64,000 bases of DNA. Source: Apostichopus japonicus (lineage: Eukaryota > Echinodermata > Holothuroidea > Aspidochirotida > Stichopodidae). Each line of letters starts with the position of its first letter. Within the stretch, counting starts at the first letter, position 1. The stretch is from NCBI RefSeq assembly GCF_037975245.1, contig NC_092576.1:44509111-44573110 (forward strand), in the 5' to 3' direction. Of the stretch, positions 1-11,890 are shown piece by piece. The translations under genes and the position numbers were made by a program. A model generated the notes under the pieces. That model had not been told where the DNA came from. It saw only the letters and a list, made by a program, of their open reading frames with translations, and ran no database searches.

Positions 1-3000
1 GATGAGGTACTCAGTAGCTCAACTGGGAACCTGGGAGAACGCCAAAGAGCTGATCAAGGAGACATTGAATCTCAGACAGATCATATGGAAGATGCAGTTG
101 ACGCGATTGTTCCTTCCAGTGAAAGATTCTGCATTTGCTACCAAGTCAACGATGGCAGCCCCTATGTGCAGTGTGATATTTGTCAGCAATGGTTTCATTT
201 CAAGTGTGTTGGTTTACCTTCGTCTCCGCATACAACAGACCGAGTAAAACGGGACCCATTTAGATGCAAGAAATGCTTGCCCACGGTATCTCGTGGAATT
301 AAAAACATCGGAAATTCATGCTGGTTCGCATCGACAGTCCAGGCAGTCAAGGTGACTCACGTTGGTCACATCCTTAAAAACCGGTCCAACTCAAACAATG
401 CTGTTGGAGAAATGTTAACACGGATTCTTCGCAATTTAGAAGAGAAAAGCTGCCGTCCAATTGGTGACAGGGCGGTGAGACAAGCTGTTCAGACTATTGC
501 CGACGAGGTGCGTGGTCCTTTCCTTAACTGCCAAGATCAGCAAGACGCAAGTGAGTTTTTCTCGAACTGCATCCTTGACAATCTGCATCAAGAATATGTT
601 GCAAATATGATCTCGCCAGTCACTACAACTTTCGCAACTGAGATAGTCACATGTCTGAATTGCGGAAACGAGGAGAAACGAAATCAGTCTCTGCCAATGC
701 TTACCATCACCCCTCACAGGCCAGAAGTTGTGAAGAACATTGCTGCCCTCTTTGAAGACGAAGTTCGTGACGGTATTTGTTGCTCCGAATGCAGAGAAAG
801 ACAACTGAAAGGATACAGTTACGAAATAGCCAAGTTGCCTCCTTGTTTAGTTGTAAATATAAACCGCACGCAAAGGGATGGCAATAAATGTAATTCATCT
901 CTGGATTCTATACAAAGAATGATCATCTCATCCTCTAATGTACACTTTGAAGACACAACGTTTTCACCTTATTATTACCAACTTATTTCGGCTGTAGTTC
1001 ATCGAGGACAGGATAAGGGTGGCCACTACTACACCTATGTTTTAAAAAACGGTAGTGTGTTTCAACTTAACGACGAATCTGTACAAAACTGCACCACTGA
1101 AAATGCCGTCGCAGACATTGCCTTGAATGGCATTTTATTATTTTATGAACTTTCAGAGAATTTAGATACAACAGGAAAGGTGGAAATAAGTAACAACGAT
1201 GAATCGGATTTCGCTAAATTTGACACCAATTCACCAACTGTCAATGGGTATTCTCCTCAAGATGTCAAACCCAACACTTCAAATGAAACATGCCAACAGC
1301 AATCTCTTCAAGACGAAACTAACTTCTTCATAGATTCAGTTCAGCAGGCGGAAGGAGAAACACCGATTAGTGACGCAACACTCGCCGATCTTAGTGCTTC
1401 ACCCATATTCAAAAGGTTTTACGAGGTGACCATTCCAACGTCTGCTACATTTAAGATTGACGAAGATGCATGGACACAACTGAGGAAGGAACAGAAGGGG
1501 ACGAGACTACCATTGCAGTGGGTAAACGTCTTTTACGACGGGCTTCGTAAATCCAACCCATTCTGTACGTTGATGTTTAAAAGACACAGAGTTGCAAAAC
1601 AGAGTAGTAGGAAAACATCCAGCATTATTTTCTCCGCCAGTGCATACTGTTGTCGACGTCCGACGTGCAACGTATCTGCTACACTATCGATAGATGAAAA
1701 CCTGATATGCAGTGTACAATACTACGGTCGTGTCAAACACACAACTAACGAGACGGCACAGCGCCCAATCCGAGCAGAGGAAAGGTTGAAATTGCAAAAT
1801 GAACTTTGGAACAATCATTGCCCGTCCCGAAAAAATATGGAAAACTTAAAGGAAATGGATGACAGTGTATTCGCCAGCGGAAATCTAACTGGAGTAGGTG
1901 CCGACAGCTCAACTTTTAAACAAATCAGCTATGAAGGGAGACGTCGACTTCAGAGTGACAAGGACCTCATTACCAGCCTCCTGGTGAAAGAGAAGCTCAA
2001 CCTGAAAAATTATATCCGGCAAATATCTGCAGTTCCAAGCTATGTGATCACGTTCACAGACGCCGGAGTGCGCCTGTTCCACGAAATGGCACCAACAGTT
2101 CCGTTACACTGGGACGCAACGGGGTCCGTAGCCTGGAAGGCCGGCAGTAAAGAATATCTTTACTATGCGATGGTGATGCCGAACCAAACAAGACAGGAAG
2201 AAAATCTGAAAAGCTCACCATGCCCGGTGACCGAGCTGGTTACAATCAATCAGTCTGAACCTACCATATCAAACTGGCTTCAGATTTTCAGACATAGAGA
2301 GAAGAGTATTTATGGATACAGAAATTTAGCCACCCCCTGTCTGATTTCAAGCGACCGCAGCCTGCCATTACTTGTATCATCTCTCAAAGTATTTTCAGGA
2401 GAAACCCTCAAGCAATACCTGGAAAGATGCTGGAAAATTGCCAATGGTGAGGCATCACCAGTTGAAGTAAATGGAATGATTTTACATACCGGCTTCAGTC
2501 ATTTCATGAAAGACGGCAAAGAATATTGCCGCAAATATTACAGGAAAGAACAGAAATGGTTTGCGATGAACTTATTCCGTCTGCTTGCAGGAGTTCGCCT
2601 CTTATCAGAGTACCGGCGATTATTGTTTTCCGTTTGTGTTGTACTACGAGCTGAACGTTATACAGCGTTGTGCCAACTCCACACAAAATCAATCCTCGAT
2701 ACTGCGTTCCAACGAAAAAAGACTGTTGAAGATGAAAAGATTGACAACTGCGACGAAGAGGTCAGTGGATGTGACAGTTCTGCCTCGACAGTTAAACCTC
2801 AAACATCAAGGTACACAGAAGAAGAAGCACTTATGCAGGAAACATCAAGTTTTACTGCATTAAATCAACGTGTCGATGACAAAGCAAAAGAAGCTCTACA
2901 GAATGAAGAAAAGTTAGATGAAGCCATTGATCCTACACTTAAGGCAAATAAATTCAGAGGGGTACAACTCATAGAGAAGATGTTAAAATATTTACTTCCG

Positions 3001-4260
3001 ACAGTTCCCATTTGGTCCAATATAATGCTCGGTGACCTTACTCGACATTCGCCATCATACATTAATGCAAATTACGACAGTAACAGATACTTCATACGCA
3101 ATCCGCCGCGGACGCAAGGTTATATGGAGTCATGGAACAAAATTTTCAAGACGACAACACTGGCAAATTACAGACTCCGACTTGATGAAGTGGTGCAAAG
3201 AATGTATGTCGGAATTCAAGCACAACAACGCAAATTCGTTCTCCAACACCGGGTAAAGAAACGAAGGAAGGCGGGGAAAAAAGTCACCACATTAGTGCAA
3301 GAAAAGTGGAAAAGGAGCCGTAGAGAAACGAGAGATGAAATGAAGTCGAGATCTGAAGCTGGGGTCATTAAAAGAATGGAAACGGAACTAGAAAAGCAGC
3401 AGGGAAAGGGAATGAAAGATGCTGCGGGAATGGTGACAACAAATGAGCAGCAAGGAGAAACCAATCGAAAAGAAAAAGACAGATCACAAAAACTGTCTAG
3501 AAAACGGCTCTATGAACTGCATGAAATCCCCAGTGCTGATCAAACAAAGTTCAGAAAAAAGCTCGATCTGGAAAAACATGAAACTCCACATGCAACCCTC
3601 GGTGAAAGACCAGCAAAGACATTAAAGGAGACATCAGAAAACGCAAGCTTAATAATCAACGATGACGAGAGCTCAGCAAATAATGACGGATGTGACAAAT
3701 ATGAATCGTTGTTACGAAACTCATGGCTGAATGATGAGGTAATTAACGATCAGCTTGATTTCCTTCAGACCAAAGTTGCAGATTTCAATGTTTTTATCTG
3801 CAACTCATTTCACATGAGCTCAGGAATTCCTGCTCATGTACAAGCTCGTAAATGGTACAGAAGCCAGAGACTTGTTGATTGCACATGGGTTCTCCTCCCA
3901 GTCAATAAGAATGGATTGCACTGGATCCTGTTAGCGGCAAACTTAGTAACTAAATCTCTTTATTTCCTCGATCCACTCCAAGACTGTACGTCAAGTGATG
4001 AAATGAAGCGTTTCAGGTGTTTCATTTCAAATAGAGCCTCATTAGAAGGAAAGCCGGTCGAATGTCAGAAATGGCCAGTTAAGATGACATCTGAGTGTAA
4101 CTTTCCATTTCAGACGACAAGTAACGACTGTGGACTTTATGTCCTTCTTTACGCCAAATCATTATTATTTGGAGGAAAGATGAATCCATTTGTTGATATT
4201 CCGATGGAAAGGGATTGTATTTACAACAATTTACATGACTTCGATATGAACAGACCATAG
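1..4260 (+). CDS. PHD-USP-MULE-like transposase-Ulp1 fusion protein (5' end outside window)
   Basis: One uninterrupted frame runs from base 1 to the TAG at 4258-4260. The first in-frame ATG in view is at 85, but no stop precedes it, so the start may lie upstream; numbering here is from that ATG (1391 aa). Residues 16-64 form a Cys4-His-Cys3 PHD finger (C16, C18, C30, C33, H38, C41, C61, C64) with W36 as in methyl-lysine readers. Residues 70-355 are a USP domain: N74 and C79 in GNSCWFAS, QQDASEF near 152, zinc ribbon C190/C193/C233/C236, H314 in GGHYYTY, N329-D330. A Cys/His segment (C523, C528, H552) precedes a MULE-like DDE core: D677 (HWDATGS), D757 (ISSDRS), H806 (SHFMKD), E1015 (YMESWNK). 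Residues 1056-1165 are basic and charged. Residues 1205-1360 are a C48 Ulp1/SENP protease with H1279, D1296, Q1343 and C1349 (NDCG). Inferred role: an autonomous DNA transposon, or a domesticated copy, that carries deubiquitinase and deSUMOylase activities. The domain calls are strong; the MULE assignment is by motif only. Confidence 0.88.
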   Translation, partial: DEVLSSSTGNLGERQRADQGDIESQTDHMEDAVDAIVPSSERFCICYQVNDGSPYVQCDICQQWFHFKCVGLPSSPHTTDRVKRDPFRCKKCLPTVSRGIKNIGNSCWFASTVQAVKVTHVGHILKNRSNSNNAVGEMLTRILRNLEEKSCRPIGDRAVRQAVQTIADEVRGPFLNCQDQQDASEFFSNCILDNLHQEYVANMISPVTTTFATEIVTCLNCGNEEKRNQSLPMLTITPHRPEVVKNIAALFEDEVRDGICCSECRERQLKGYSYEIAKLPPCLVVNINRTQRDGNKCNSSLDSIQRMIISSSNVHFEDTTFSPYYYQLISAVVHRGQDKGGHYYTYVLKNGSVFQLNDESVQNCTTENAVADIALNGILLFYELSENLDTTGKVEISNNDESDFAKFDTNSPTVNGYSPQDVKPNTSNETCQQQSLQDETNFFIDSVQQAEGETPISDATLADLSASPIFKRFYEVTIPTSATFKIDEDAWTQLRKEQKGTRLPLQWVNVFYDGLRKSNPFCTLMFKRHRVAKQSSRKTSSIIFSASAYCCRRPTCNVSATLSIDENLICSVQYYGRVKHTTNETAQRPIRAEERLKLQNELWNNHCPSRKNMENLKEMDDSVFASGNLTGVGADSSTFKQISYEGRRRLQSDKDLITSLLVKEKLNLKNYIRQISAVPSYVITFTDAGVRLFHEMAPTVPLHWDATGSVAWKAGSKEYLYYAMVMPNQTRQEENLKSSPCPVTELVTINQSEPTISNWLQIFRHREKSIYGYRNLATPCLISSDRSLPLLVSSLKVFSGETLKQYLERCWKIANGEASPVEVNGMILHTGFSHFMKDGKEYCRKYYRKEQKWFAMNLFRLLAGVRLLSEYRRLLFSVCVVLRAERYTALCQLHTKSILDTAFQRKKTVEDEKIDNCDEEVSGCDSSASTVKPQTSRYTEEEALMQETSSFTALNQRVDDKAKEALQNEEKLDEAIDPTLKANKFRGVQLIEKMLKYLLPTVPIWSNIMLGDLTRHSPSYINANYDSNRYFIRNPPRTQGYMESWNKIFKTTTLANYRLRLDEVVQRMYVGIQAQQRKFVLQHRVKKRRKAGKKVTTLVQEKWKRSRRETRDEMKSRSEAGVIKRMETELEKQQGKGMKDAAGMVTTNEQQGETNRKEKDRSQKLSRKRLYELHEIPSADQTKFRKKLDLEKHETPHATLGERPAKTLKETSENASLIINDDESSANNDGCDKYESLLRNSWLNDEVINDQLDFLQTKVADFNVFICNSFHMSSGIPAHVQARKWYRSQRLVDCTWVLLPVNKNGLHWILLAANLVTKSLYFLDPLQDCTSSDEMKRFRCFISNRASLEGKPVECQKWPVKMTSECNFPFQTTSNDCGLYVLLYAKSLLFGGKMNPFVDIPMERDCIYNNLHDFDMNRP

Positions 4261-4319
4261 CATAACTATTAAGAGCAAAGTAATGGTTTTACACTCCTTG
4301 ACGGCAGACGGAACTCAAT

Positions 4320-7300
4320 AAGAGACAAAATGTGAATACGACCATGTGGCATCAATATTTATTTGTTCGTAGAGGATCAGCGATATCTCAACAAGTATAT
4401 TTCAAGTACAGCATGAAAGTAGAGATTGTGTTGAACTTTGTGATGAAAAATCAAAGAAAACGTGCATCTTATATCATATCGAGTATCCATTACTTAATTG
4501 AACTGTATTTGCCCCGTAAAGGATTTCAGCTTATTTTCTTTTTTTAGCTAATTGAATTGGATGCCGAAAAACGTATATGGTCAAATAGCAGCTCATACAT
4601 ATTTTCTCAACAAGTATATATTTCAACTGAAGCATTACAGCGGGCATTGTGTTGAACTTCGCAATGAAAAATCACAAAAAAGGTACATGTAAAATTACAT
4701 GGATTATAGACTTTTTAACTAACACGGATTTGTCGTCGTAAACGATTTTAGTTTTTCCTGATAATAAAAACAAGCTAATTTTACTGGAAGCTGAAAGGAG
4801 TCTACGTTCCAGCAGCATCAGAAATACATATATTTATTTTGTCTGGGAGTAGCAGCAATCTCTCAACAAGTATTTATTTGAACTACGGCATGAAAATGGG
4901 GATTGTGTTTAACTTTGTGATGAAATATCACAGAATACGAGCATCAATTATAACATTGATTACCCATTATTTACTTTAAATGGAATTTTCGTCATGAAGG
5001 ACTTCAGCTTCTATTCCTGTGAATTTTAGATTTGATGTCGAAAGAAGTCTATGGTCAAGCAGGAGCACATACATATTTATATTATTGTTGGATCAGTATT
5101 CGCTCAACAAGTGTTTTCAACTATAGCATGACAGCGGGGATTGTGTAGAACCTTGTTGTTAAATAAGACATAATACGTGCATTTGGTAATACATTGATTA
5201 CCCATTATTAACTGTAACGGTATTAGCGACTTAAGCGTTTCAGCTTATTATCTGTGAATTTATCACACAAACCAACTCAATTGATGACGAAAGGAGTCTA
5301 TGGTCAAGAGAAAGCACGTTTATATTTATTTCTCTTGGTGGAGCATTTATATTATTGTTGGATCAGTATTCGCTCAACAAATGTTTTTCAACTATAGCAT
5401 GACAGCGGGGATTGTGTAGAACCTTGTTGTTAAATAAGACATAATACGTGCATTTGGTAATATATTGATTACCATTATTAACTGTAACGGTATTAGCGAC
5501 TTAAGCGTTTCAGCTTATTATCTGTGAATTTATCATACAAACCAACTCAATTGATAACAAAAGGCGTCTATGGTTAAGAGAAAGCACTTTTATATTTATT
5601 TCTCTTGGTGGAGCAGCAATCTCTGAACATGTATATTTAAACTACAGCAGGACAGCGGGGATTGTGTTGAACTTTGTGATGAAATATCACAGAAAACATG
5701 CATCAGTTATAACATTGATTACCCATTATTTACTTTAAATGGAATTTTTGTCATGAAGGACTTCAGCTTCTATTCCTGTGAATTTTAGATTTGATGTCGA
5801 AAGAAGTCTATGGTCAAGCAGGAGCACATACATATTTATATTAATGTTGGATCAGTATTCGCTCAACAAGTGTTTTTCAACTATAGCATGACAGCGGGGA
5901 TTGTGTAGAACCTTGTTGTTAAATAAGACATAATACGTGCATTTGGTAATACATTGATTACCCATTATTAACTGTAACGGTATTAGCGACTTAAGCGTTT
6001 CAGCTTATTATCTGTGAATTTATCACACAAACCAACTCAATTGATGACGAAAGGAGTCTATGGCCAAGAGAAAGCACGTTTATATTTATTTCTCTTGGTG
6101 GAGCATTTATATTATTGTTGGATCAGTATTCGCTCAACAAGTGTTTTTCAACTATAGCATGACAGCGGGGATTGTGTAGAACCTTGTTGTTAAATAAGAC
6201 ATAATACGTGCATTTGGTAATACATTGATTACCCATTATTAACTGTAACGGTATTAGCGACTTAAGCGTTTCAGCTTATTATCTGTGAATTTATCACACA
6301 AACCAACTCAATTGATGACAAAAGGCGTCTATGGTCAAGAGAAAGCACGTTTATATTTATTTCTCTTGGTGGAGCAGCAATCTCTGAACATGTATATTTA
6401 AACTACAGCACGACAGCGGGGATTGTGTTGGACTTTGTGATGAAATATCACAGAATACAAGCATCAATTATAACATTGATTCCCCATTATTGACTTTAAA
6501 TGGAATTTTTGCCATGAAGGACTTCAGCTTCTCTTTTTCTGTGAATTTTGTTTGATGACGAAAGAAGTGTATGGTCAAGCAGGAGCACATACATATTTAT
6601 ATTATTGTTGGATCAGTATTCGCTCAACAAGTGTTTTTCAACTATAGCATGACAGCGGGGATGGTGTAGAACCTTGTTGTTAAATAAGACATAATACGTG
6701 CATTTGGTAATACATTGATTACCCATTATTAACTGTAACGGTATTAGCGACTTAAGCGTTTCAGCTTATTATCTGTGAATTTATCACACAAACCAACTCA
6801 ATTGATGACGAAAGGAGTCTATGGCCAAGAGAAAGCACGTTTATATTTATTTCTCTTGGTGGAGCATTTATATTATTGTTGGATCAGTATTCGCCCAACA
6901 AGTGTTTTTCAACTATAGCATGACAGCGGGGATTGTGTAGAACCTTGTTGTTAAATATCAAATAATACGTGCATTTGGTAATACATTGATTACCCATTAT
7001 TAACTGTAACGGTATTAGCGACTAGTAAGCGTTTCAGCTTACTATCTGTGAATTTATCACACAAACCAACTCAATTGATGACAAAAGGCGTCTATGGTTA
7101 AGAGAAAGCACGTTTATATTTATTTCTCTTGGTGGAGCAGCAATCTCTGAACATGTATATTTAAACTACAGCACGACAGCGGGGATTGTGTTGAACTTTG
7201 TGATGAAATATCACAGAAAACATGCATCAATTATAACATTGATTACCCATTATTGACTTTAAATGGAATTTTTGTCATGAAGGACTTCAGCTTCTAATCC

Positions 7301-10300
7301 TGTGAATTTTAGATTTGATGTCGAAAGAAGTGTATGGTCAAGCAGGAGCACATACATATTTATAGGCTATTATTGTTGGATCAGTATTCGCTCAACAAGT
7401 GTTTTTTAACGATAGCATGACAGCGGGGATTGTGTAGAACCTTGTTGTTAAATATCACATAATACGTGCATTTGGTAATACATTGATTACCCATTATTAA
7501 CTGTAACGGTATTAGCGTCTTAAGCGTTTCAGCTTATTATCTGTGAATTTATCACACAAACCAACTCAATTGATGACGAAAGGAGTCTATGGTCAAGAGA
7601 AAGCACGTTTATATTTATTTCTCTTGGTGGAGCAGCAATCTCTGAACATGTATATTTAAACTACAGCACGACAGCGGGGATTGTGTTGGACTTTGTGATG
7701 AAATATCACAGAATACAAGCATCAATTATAACATTGATTCCCCATTATTGACTTTAAATGGAATTTTTGCCATGAAGGACTTCAGCTTCTCTTTTTCTGT
7801 GAATTTTGTTTGATGACGAAAGAAGTGTATGGTCAAGCAGGAGCACATACATATTTATATTATTGTTGGATCAGTATTCGCTCAACAAGTGTTTTTCAAC
7901 TATAGCATGACAGCGGGGATGGTGTAGAACCTTGTTGTTAAATAAGACATAATACGTGCATTTGGTAATACATTGATTACCCATTATTAACTGTAACGGT
8001 ATTAGCGACTTAAGCGTTTCAGCTTAGTATCTGTGAATTTACCACACAAACCAACTCAATTGATGACAAAAGGCGTCTATGGTTAAGAGAAAGCACGTTT
8101 ATATTTATTTCTCTTGGTGGAGCAGCAATCTCTGAACATGTATATTTAAACTACAGCACGACAGCGGGGAATTGTGTTGAACTTTGTGATGAAATATCAC
8201 AGAAAACAAGCATCAATTATAACATTGATTACCCATTATTGACTTTAAATGGAATTTTTGTCATGAAGGACTTGGGCTTCTTTTTTTTCTGTGAATTTTA
8301 GATTTGATGTCGAAAGAAGTCTATGGTCAAGCAGCAGCACATTCATATTTATATTAGGCCTATTGTTGGATCAGTATTCGCTCAACAAGTGTTTTTCAAC
8401 TGTAGCATGACAGCGGGGATTGTGTAGAACCTTGTTGTTAAATAAGACATAATACGTGCATTTGGTAATACATTGATTACCCATTATTAACTGTAACGGT
8501 ATTAGCGACTTAAGCGTTTCAGCTTATTATCTGTGAATTTATCACACAATTCAACTCACTTGATGACGAAAGGAGTCTATGTTCAAGAGAAAGCACGTTT
8601 ATATTTATTTCTCTTGGTGGAGCAGCAATCTCTGAACATGTATATTTAAACTACAGCACGACAGCGGGGATTGTGTTGAACTTTGTGATGAAATATCACA
8701 GAAAACATGCATCAATTATAACATTGATTACCCATTATTGACTTTAAATGGAATTTTTGTCATGAAGGACTTCAGCTTCTAATCCTGTGAATTTTAGATT
8801 TGATGTCGAAAGAAGTGTATGGTCAAGCAGGAGCACATACATATTTATAGGCTATTATTGTTGGATCAGTATTCGCTCAACAAGTGTTTTTTAACGATAG
8901 CATGACAGCGGGGATTGTGTAGAACCTTGTTGTTAAATATCACATAATACGTGCATTTGGTAATACATTGATTACCCATTATTAACTGTAACGGTATTAG
9001 CGTCTTAAGCGTTTCAGCTTATTATCTGTGAATTTATCACACAAACCAACTCAATTGATGACGAAAGGAGTCTATGGTCAAGAGAAAGCACGTTTATATT
9101 TATTTCTCTTGGTGGAGCAGCAATCTCTGAACATGTATATTTAAACTACAGCACGACAGCGGGGATTGTGTTGGACTTTGTGATGAAATATCACAGAAAA
9201 CATGCATCAATTATAACATTGATTACCCATTATTGACTTTAAATGGAATTTTTGTCATGAAGGACTTGGGCTTCTTTTTTTTCTGTGAATTTTAGATTTG
9301 ATGTCGAAAGAAGTCTATGGTCAAGCAGCAGCACATTCATATTTATATTAGGCCTATTGTTGGATCAGTATTCGCTCAACAAGTGTTTTTCAACTGTAGC
9401 ATGACAGCGGGGATTGTGTAGAACCTTGTTGTTAAATAAGACATAATACGTGCATTTGGTAATACATTGATTACCCATTATTAACTGTAACGGTATTAGC
9501 GACTTAAGCGTTTCAGCTTATTATCTGTGAATTTATCACACAAACCAACTCAATTGATGACAAAAGGCGTCTATGGTTAAGAGAAAGCACGTTTATATTT
9601 ATTTCTCTTGGTGGAGCAGCAATCTCTGAACATGTATATTTAAACTACAGCACGACAGCGGGGATTGTGTTGAACTTTGTGATGAAATATCACAGAAAAC
9701 ATGCATCAATTATAACATTGATTACCCATTATTGACTTTAAATGGAATTTTTGCCATGAAGGACTTCAGCTTCTCTTTTTCTGTGAATTTTGTTTGATGA
9801 CGAAAGAAGTGTATGGTCAAGCAGGAGCACATACATATTTATATTATTGTTGGATCAGTATTCGCTCAACAAGTGTTTTTCAACTATAGCATGACAGCGG
9901 GGATGGTGTAGAACCTTGTTGTTAAATAAGACATAATACGTGCATTTGGTAATACATTGATTACCCATTATTAACTGTAACGGTATTAGCGACTTAAGCG
10001 TTTCAGCTTATTATCTGTGAATTTATCACACAAACCAACTCAATTGATGACAAAAGGCGTCTATGGTTAAGAGAAAGCACGTTTATATTTATTTCTCTTG
10101 GTGGAGCAGCAATCTCTGAACATGTATATTTAAACTACAGCACGACAGCGGGGAATTGTGTTGAACTTTGTGATGAAATATCACAGAAAACAAGCATCAA
10201 TTATAACATTGATTCCCCATTATTGACTTTAAATGGAATTTTTGTCATGAAGGACTTGGGCTTCTTTTTTTTCTGTGAATTTTAGATTTGATGTCGAAAG

Positions 10301-11350
10301 AAGTCTATGGTCAAGCAGCAGCACATTCATATTTATATTAGGCCTATTGTTGGATCAGTATTCGCTCAACAAGTGTTTTTCAACTGTAGCATGACAGCGG
10401 GGATTGTGTAGAACCTTGTTGTTAAATAAGACATAATACGTGCATTTGGTAATACATTGATTACCCATTATTAACTGTAACGGTATTAGCGACTTAAGCG
10501 TTTCAGCTTATTATCTGTGAATTTATCACACAATTCAACTCACTTGATGACGAAAGGAGTCTATGTTCAAGAGAAAGCACGTTTATATTTATTTATCTTG
10601 GTGGAGCAGCAATCTCTGAACATGTATATTTAAACTACAGCACGACAGCGGGGGTTGTGTTGAACTTTGTGATGAAATATCACAGAAAACAAGCATCAAT
10701 TATAATATTGATTACCCATTATTGACTTTAAATGGAATTTTTGCCATGAAGGACTTGAGCTTCTTTTTTTTGTGAATTTTTTATTTGATGACGAAAGAAG
10801 TCTATGGTCAAGCAGGAGCACATACATATTTATATTATTGTTGGATCAGTATTCGCCCAACAAGTGTTTTTCAACTATAGCATGACAGCGGGGATTGTGT
10901 AGAACCTTGTTGTTACATAACACATAATACGTGCATTTGGTAATATATTGATTACCCATTATTAACTGTAACGGTATTAGCGACTTAAGCGTTTCAGCTT
11001 ATTAATTCATCACACAAACCAACTCAATTGATGACGAAAGGAATCTATGGTCAAGAGAAAGTACGTTTATATTTATTTCTCTTGGTGGAGCAGCAATCTC
11101 TGAACATGTATATTTAAACTACAGCACGACAGCGGGGATTGTGTTGGACTTTTTGATGAAACTCACAGAATACGAGAATCTGCTTATTTATTGATTATTC
11201 ATAAATAACTTAAAAGGATATTGCGTAATAAAGGATTTGAGCATTTGTTCTGTGAATTTATAATATAAACAAACTCAATTTGATGACAAAAGGAGCCGAT
11301 GGTCAAGCAGATCCTATATTTATTTTGTCTGGGAGGAGCAGCAATCTCTC
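4320..11350. repeat. Satellite array with two alternating ~250-bp monomers
   Basis: About 28 related monomers begin roughly 60 bases after the preceding stop codon. Type A carries TCAGTATTCGCTCAACAAGTG and GTAGAACCTTGTTGTTAAAT; type B carries CAATCTCTGAACATGTATAT and AACTTTGTGATGAAATATCA. Both share GACAGCGGGGATTGTGT. Positions of GACAGCGGGG give the order AAB, AAB, AAB from about 5131 to 7174 (steps near 271, 250 and 240, an HOR of about 761 bp), then AB dimers of about 490-500 bp to the end. The outermost units near 4330-4900 and 11160-11350 are the most diverged, as expected when unequal exchange homogenises the interior. Blocks of 990 and 1984 bp recur almost unchanged (compare 8331, 9325 and 10315; 8541 and 10525). 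I see no coding potential. Confidence 0.93.
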
Positions 11351-11890
11351 AACTGCAGGTTTATTTAATGGCCAGATATCGTGATTTATGGTGGGAGTCG
11401 TACAAACGGTACAATTAATTCAGTGCGGTTATTGGGCTACCAAGCTCGGAAAACCGTTGCCGGAAAGTTTCGATAGACGATGTGCGTAGGATATTGTACA
11501 CACTAGTGTATACGCCGTGTGTACCCATCTAAGCACCACTAGACCTAAACAGTATGTGCACTATCGTGTAGTATGTTCAATCTACACTAGCCGTTATAGC
11601 TATGGAGAGTGATGGAGTGGGTGCACCTAGCTCCTCCTAAACGACCAAGACTCCAAGAGGAAGACCTCCGAGCGATAATCCTCCAGCAAAACGTGCCTAT
11701 AGTCTCGATCGGGCAAAACGGGAGGGCACAAGAGTGTACCTTTTAGATTCGTTTCCTTCTTGGATACAACGAAAGAACAAATTGAAATTTCATCTGAAGA
11801 TGGTGGAGCTGGAAAGAAGAAGTCGCATGCAGAGTTTGCCAACCACTTACTGAAACATCAGAGAGACAGACCGTGTCGTTTATGTAAAAG

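Noticed and set aside
436-804. Minus-strand frame of 122 aa inside the first gene
   Set aside because: Shadow of the USP-encoding region; no motif or independent support.
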